33,775 nucleotides of DNA, taken from contig PBOJ01000159.1 in NCBI GenBank assembly GCA_002724315.1, forward strand, positions 1-33,775. The letters are read 5' to 3'. The first letter of the stretch is position 1, and each line of letters opens with the position of its first letter. Made by a program: the position numbers and the translations under genes. A model generated the notes under the pieces. The model was not told the DNA's origin, made no database searches, and saw only the letters and a list, made by a program, of their open reading frames with translations. This DNA is from Planctomycetaceae bacterium (GTDB lineage Bacteria; Planctomycetota; Planctomycetia; Planctomycetales; Planctomycetaceae). Shown piece by piece: positions 32,201 to 33,775 of this stretch.

Positions 32201-33775
32201 ATGACTCGCCTGAGACTGATCTCCGTTGTTTTGCTGGCGGCCGTGTGTAGCGATGCCGCCGCCGCAACTCCGCAGTCGGTGCCGATCGATTTCGAGCGAG
32301 ACATTCTCCCTATCTTCACTCGGTTTGGGTGCAACGCAGGCTCGTGTCACGGGAAGCAGGCTGGCCAGAACGGTTTCAAACTGTCCCTGTTGGCCTTCGA
32401 TGCCGATTTCGATTTTGATGCGTTGACTAAAGAGGGACGGGGTCGCCGAGTGTTCGCTGCCGACCCTGCACGCAGTCTGCTTTTGAGCAAACCGACCGGT
32501 CGGAACCCTCATGGGGGTGGGAAACGGATTGAATCCGACGGCCCGGAATATCAGCGTTTGTTGGCGTGGATTCGGGCGGGAATGCCCCGCCGAACTCCCG
32601 ACGCCTCACGGTTGCAGAAGATCACCGTGAAACCCGAGCAGGAGATTCTCTCGCTCAAGGGGACACGACAGCTCCAGGTCATCGCTCACTACAGTGACGG
32701 CAGCCGTCGGGATGTGACGCGGCACACCCAGTTTCAATCGAATGAAGCCGCTATCGCCGGGGTGAACGAAAACGGGCTGGTCACGGCACAGGGGATCTTC
32801 GGTGAAGCGGCGATCATGGCTCGCTACATGGGGCAGATTGCTGTCTTTCGGTCGACGATCCCTCTTCCGGGGGTGGTGCCACAAAAGACATATGACCAAT
32901 TGCCGCGAAACAACTTCATTGACGGGTTGGTCTGGAAGAAGCTTCAACGTTTGCGAGTCACGCCTTCGGCTGGCTGCAGCGACGAGAAGTATCTCCGGCG
33001 TGTGTACATCGACATCATCGGCCGTCTGCCGAACCCGAAAGAGGCACAGTCGTTTCTGGACGATTCGCGACCGGATAACCGCAAAAGACTGGTCAACACG
33101 CTGCTGGATCATGACGAATATGCAGAGCACTGGGCCAACAAGTGGGCGGATCTGTTGCGGCCCAACCCGTACCGGGTGGGCATCAAGGCTGTCCTGAACT
33201 ACGACGCATGGGTTCGGCGAGCGTTTCGCCAGAACATGCCGTATGACCAATTCGTTCGAGAATTGGTGGCGGCCCGCGGCAGCACGTACCGCAATGGAGC
33301 GGTGACACTGTTTCGCGACAGGCGGAACCCAGCTGAGCGAACGACGATCGTAACGCAATTGTTCTTGGGCATCCGTTTAGAGTGTGCTCGGTGCCATCAT
33401 CACCCGTTCGAGATCTGGGCACAGGAGGACTTCTACAGTTTCGCGGCCTATTTTTCCCGAGTCGGGAACAAGGGCACTGGTTTGTCCCCTCCGATTTCCG
33501 GCTCCGAAGAAGTTTTCTACAGCACTCCCGGTACCAGTTCGCTGACGCATCCCCGCACCGGTGCGACCCTGTCTCCGAAGCCGCTTTTCGGTGTCGCACC
33601 GGCTCTGGATGGTGAGACTGATCCACGCGAGTCACTGGCGGCATGGATCACTTCGAAGCAGAATCCGTTTTTCGCAAAGGTGATGGTCAATCGGGTCTGG
33701 GCTGACCTGATGGGACGGGGGTTGGTGGAACCTGTCGACGACTTGCGAGCTACAAACCCTCCGACGAACCCGGAA
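32201..33775 (+). CDS. DUF1549/PSCyt-type planctomycete cytochrome-like protein (C-terminus off window)
   Basis: 525 residues are visible from the ATG at 32201 to the window edge. A signal peptide (residues 1-22) precedes a PSCyt1-like segment with C44-N-A-G-S-C49-H50, the CX4CH motif common to planctomycete cytochrome-like domains, followed by GKQAGQNGFKLSL. Residues about 140-225 look like a Big2-type immunoglobulin-like domain (IAHYSDGSRRDVT...ENGLVTAQGIFGEAAI). From about 250 the DUF1549 domain begins (YLRRVYIDIIGRLPNP), including a second motif C395-A-R-C398-H399 (CXXCH), and the start of DUF1553 (MVNRVWADLMGRGLVEP) is reached at the edge. It is exported, possibly heme-bearing, and of unknown function; such genes are commonly followed by a DUF1501 gene, which would lie beyond the window. 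Confidence 0.93.
   Translation, partial: MTRLRLISVVLLAAVCSDAAAATPQSVPIDFERDILPIFTRFGCNAGSCHGKQAGQNGFKLSLLAFDADFDFDALTKEGRGRRVFAADPARSLLLSKPTGRNPHGGGKRIESDGPEYQRLLAWIRAGMPRRTPDASRLQKITVKPEQEILSLKGTRQLQVIAHYSDGSRRDVTRHTQFQSNEAAIAGVNENGLVTAQGIFGEAAIMARYMGQIAVFRSTIPLPGVVPQKTYDQLPRNNFIDGLVWKKLQRLRVTPSAGCSDEKYLRRVYIDIIGRLPNPKEAQSFLDDSRPDNRKRLVNTLLDHDEYAEHWANKWADLLRPNPYRVGIKAVLNYDAWVRRAFRQNMPYDQFVRELVAARGSTYRNGAVTLFRDRRNPAERTTIVTQLFLGIRLECARCHHHPFEIWAQEDFYSFAAYFSRVGNKGTGLSPPISGSEEVFYSTPGTSSLTHPRTGATLSPKPLFGVAPALDGETDPRESLAAWITSKQNPFFAKVMVNRVWADLMGRGLVEPVDDLRATNPPTNPE

Noticed and set aside
1..33775. Mobile elements, CRISPR arrays, tRNA or rRNA genes
   Set aside because: None found: no transposase or integrase motif, no regularly spaced repeats, and no cloverleaf-like or rRNA-like stretch seen by eye.

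Overview
The window looks like chromosomal DNA of a planctomycete (Planctomycetia, probably Planctomycetales). The evidence is a DUF1559 prepilin-like protein, a DUF1549-type cytochrome-like protein with its CX4CH and CXXCH motifs, a PQQ-like beta-propeller protein, an exported leucine-rich-repeat protein, and GC-rich codon usage. No rRNA, tRNA, insertion sequence, CRISPR array or prophage was seen. Codon usage looks even throughout, so I treat this as ordinary chromosome and not an island.

Layout. 1-662 (-): start of an exported lectin-phosphodiesterase-like protein, cut by the window edge. 879-2030 (+): an ATP-grasp-like protein, converging with 2027-4403 (-), a SNF2 helicase coupled to an unknown 187-residue protein. 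4573-5868 (+): a PaaK-type acyl-CoA ligase. 5893-10813 (-): a four-gene manganese/zinc-type ABC importer whose two permeases each carry a DtxR/MntR-like tail; a perfect 30-bp inverted repeat lies upstream, between this operon and a small unknown gene (10962-11279, +). 11302-11789 (-): two overlapping paralogous small helix-turn-helix proteins. 12038-17296 (+): a two-subunit pyruvate:ferredoxin oxidoreductase-like enzyme followed by a dihydrolipoamide dehydrogenase. 17353-18609 (-): a DUF1559 protein and a small lipoprotein. 18920-28571 (+): a probable nine-gene operon, nqrABCDEF, then a protein fusing ApbE to an NqrM-like tail, then LhgO and an Ldh2-family dehydrogenase. 28568-29905 (-): the LRR protein. 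30077-33775 (+): PQQ-like protein, TVP38-type membrane protein and the DUF1549 protein, cut by the window edge.

How the genes work together. The best-defined module is the Na+-NQR operon. It encodes all six subunits plus both dedicated maturation activities on one polypeptide: covalent FMN attachment (ApbE) and a Cys-rich NqrM-like tail for the membrane Fe-S site. LhgO and Ldh2 downstream may add 2-hydroxyacid oxidation feeding the quinone pool or NADH. The PFOR/LPD cluster supplies acetyl-CoA chemistry and low-potential electrons. The metal importer may sense its own cargo through the fused regulator-like domains, and the palindrome is the natural candidate for its operator.

The observations most worth following are the ApbE-NqrM fusion, the paired permease-DtxR fusions with the palindrome, the terminator-like hairpin in the leader of the DUF1559 gene, the tandem RWTP/WGH small HTH proteins, and the two convergent gene pairs whose TAG stops overlap in a shared CTAG. 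All calls come from reading the sequence; no database search was run.
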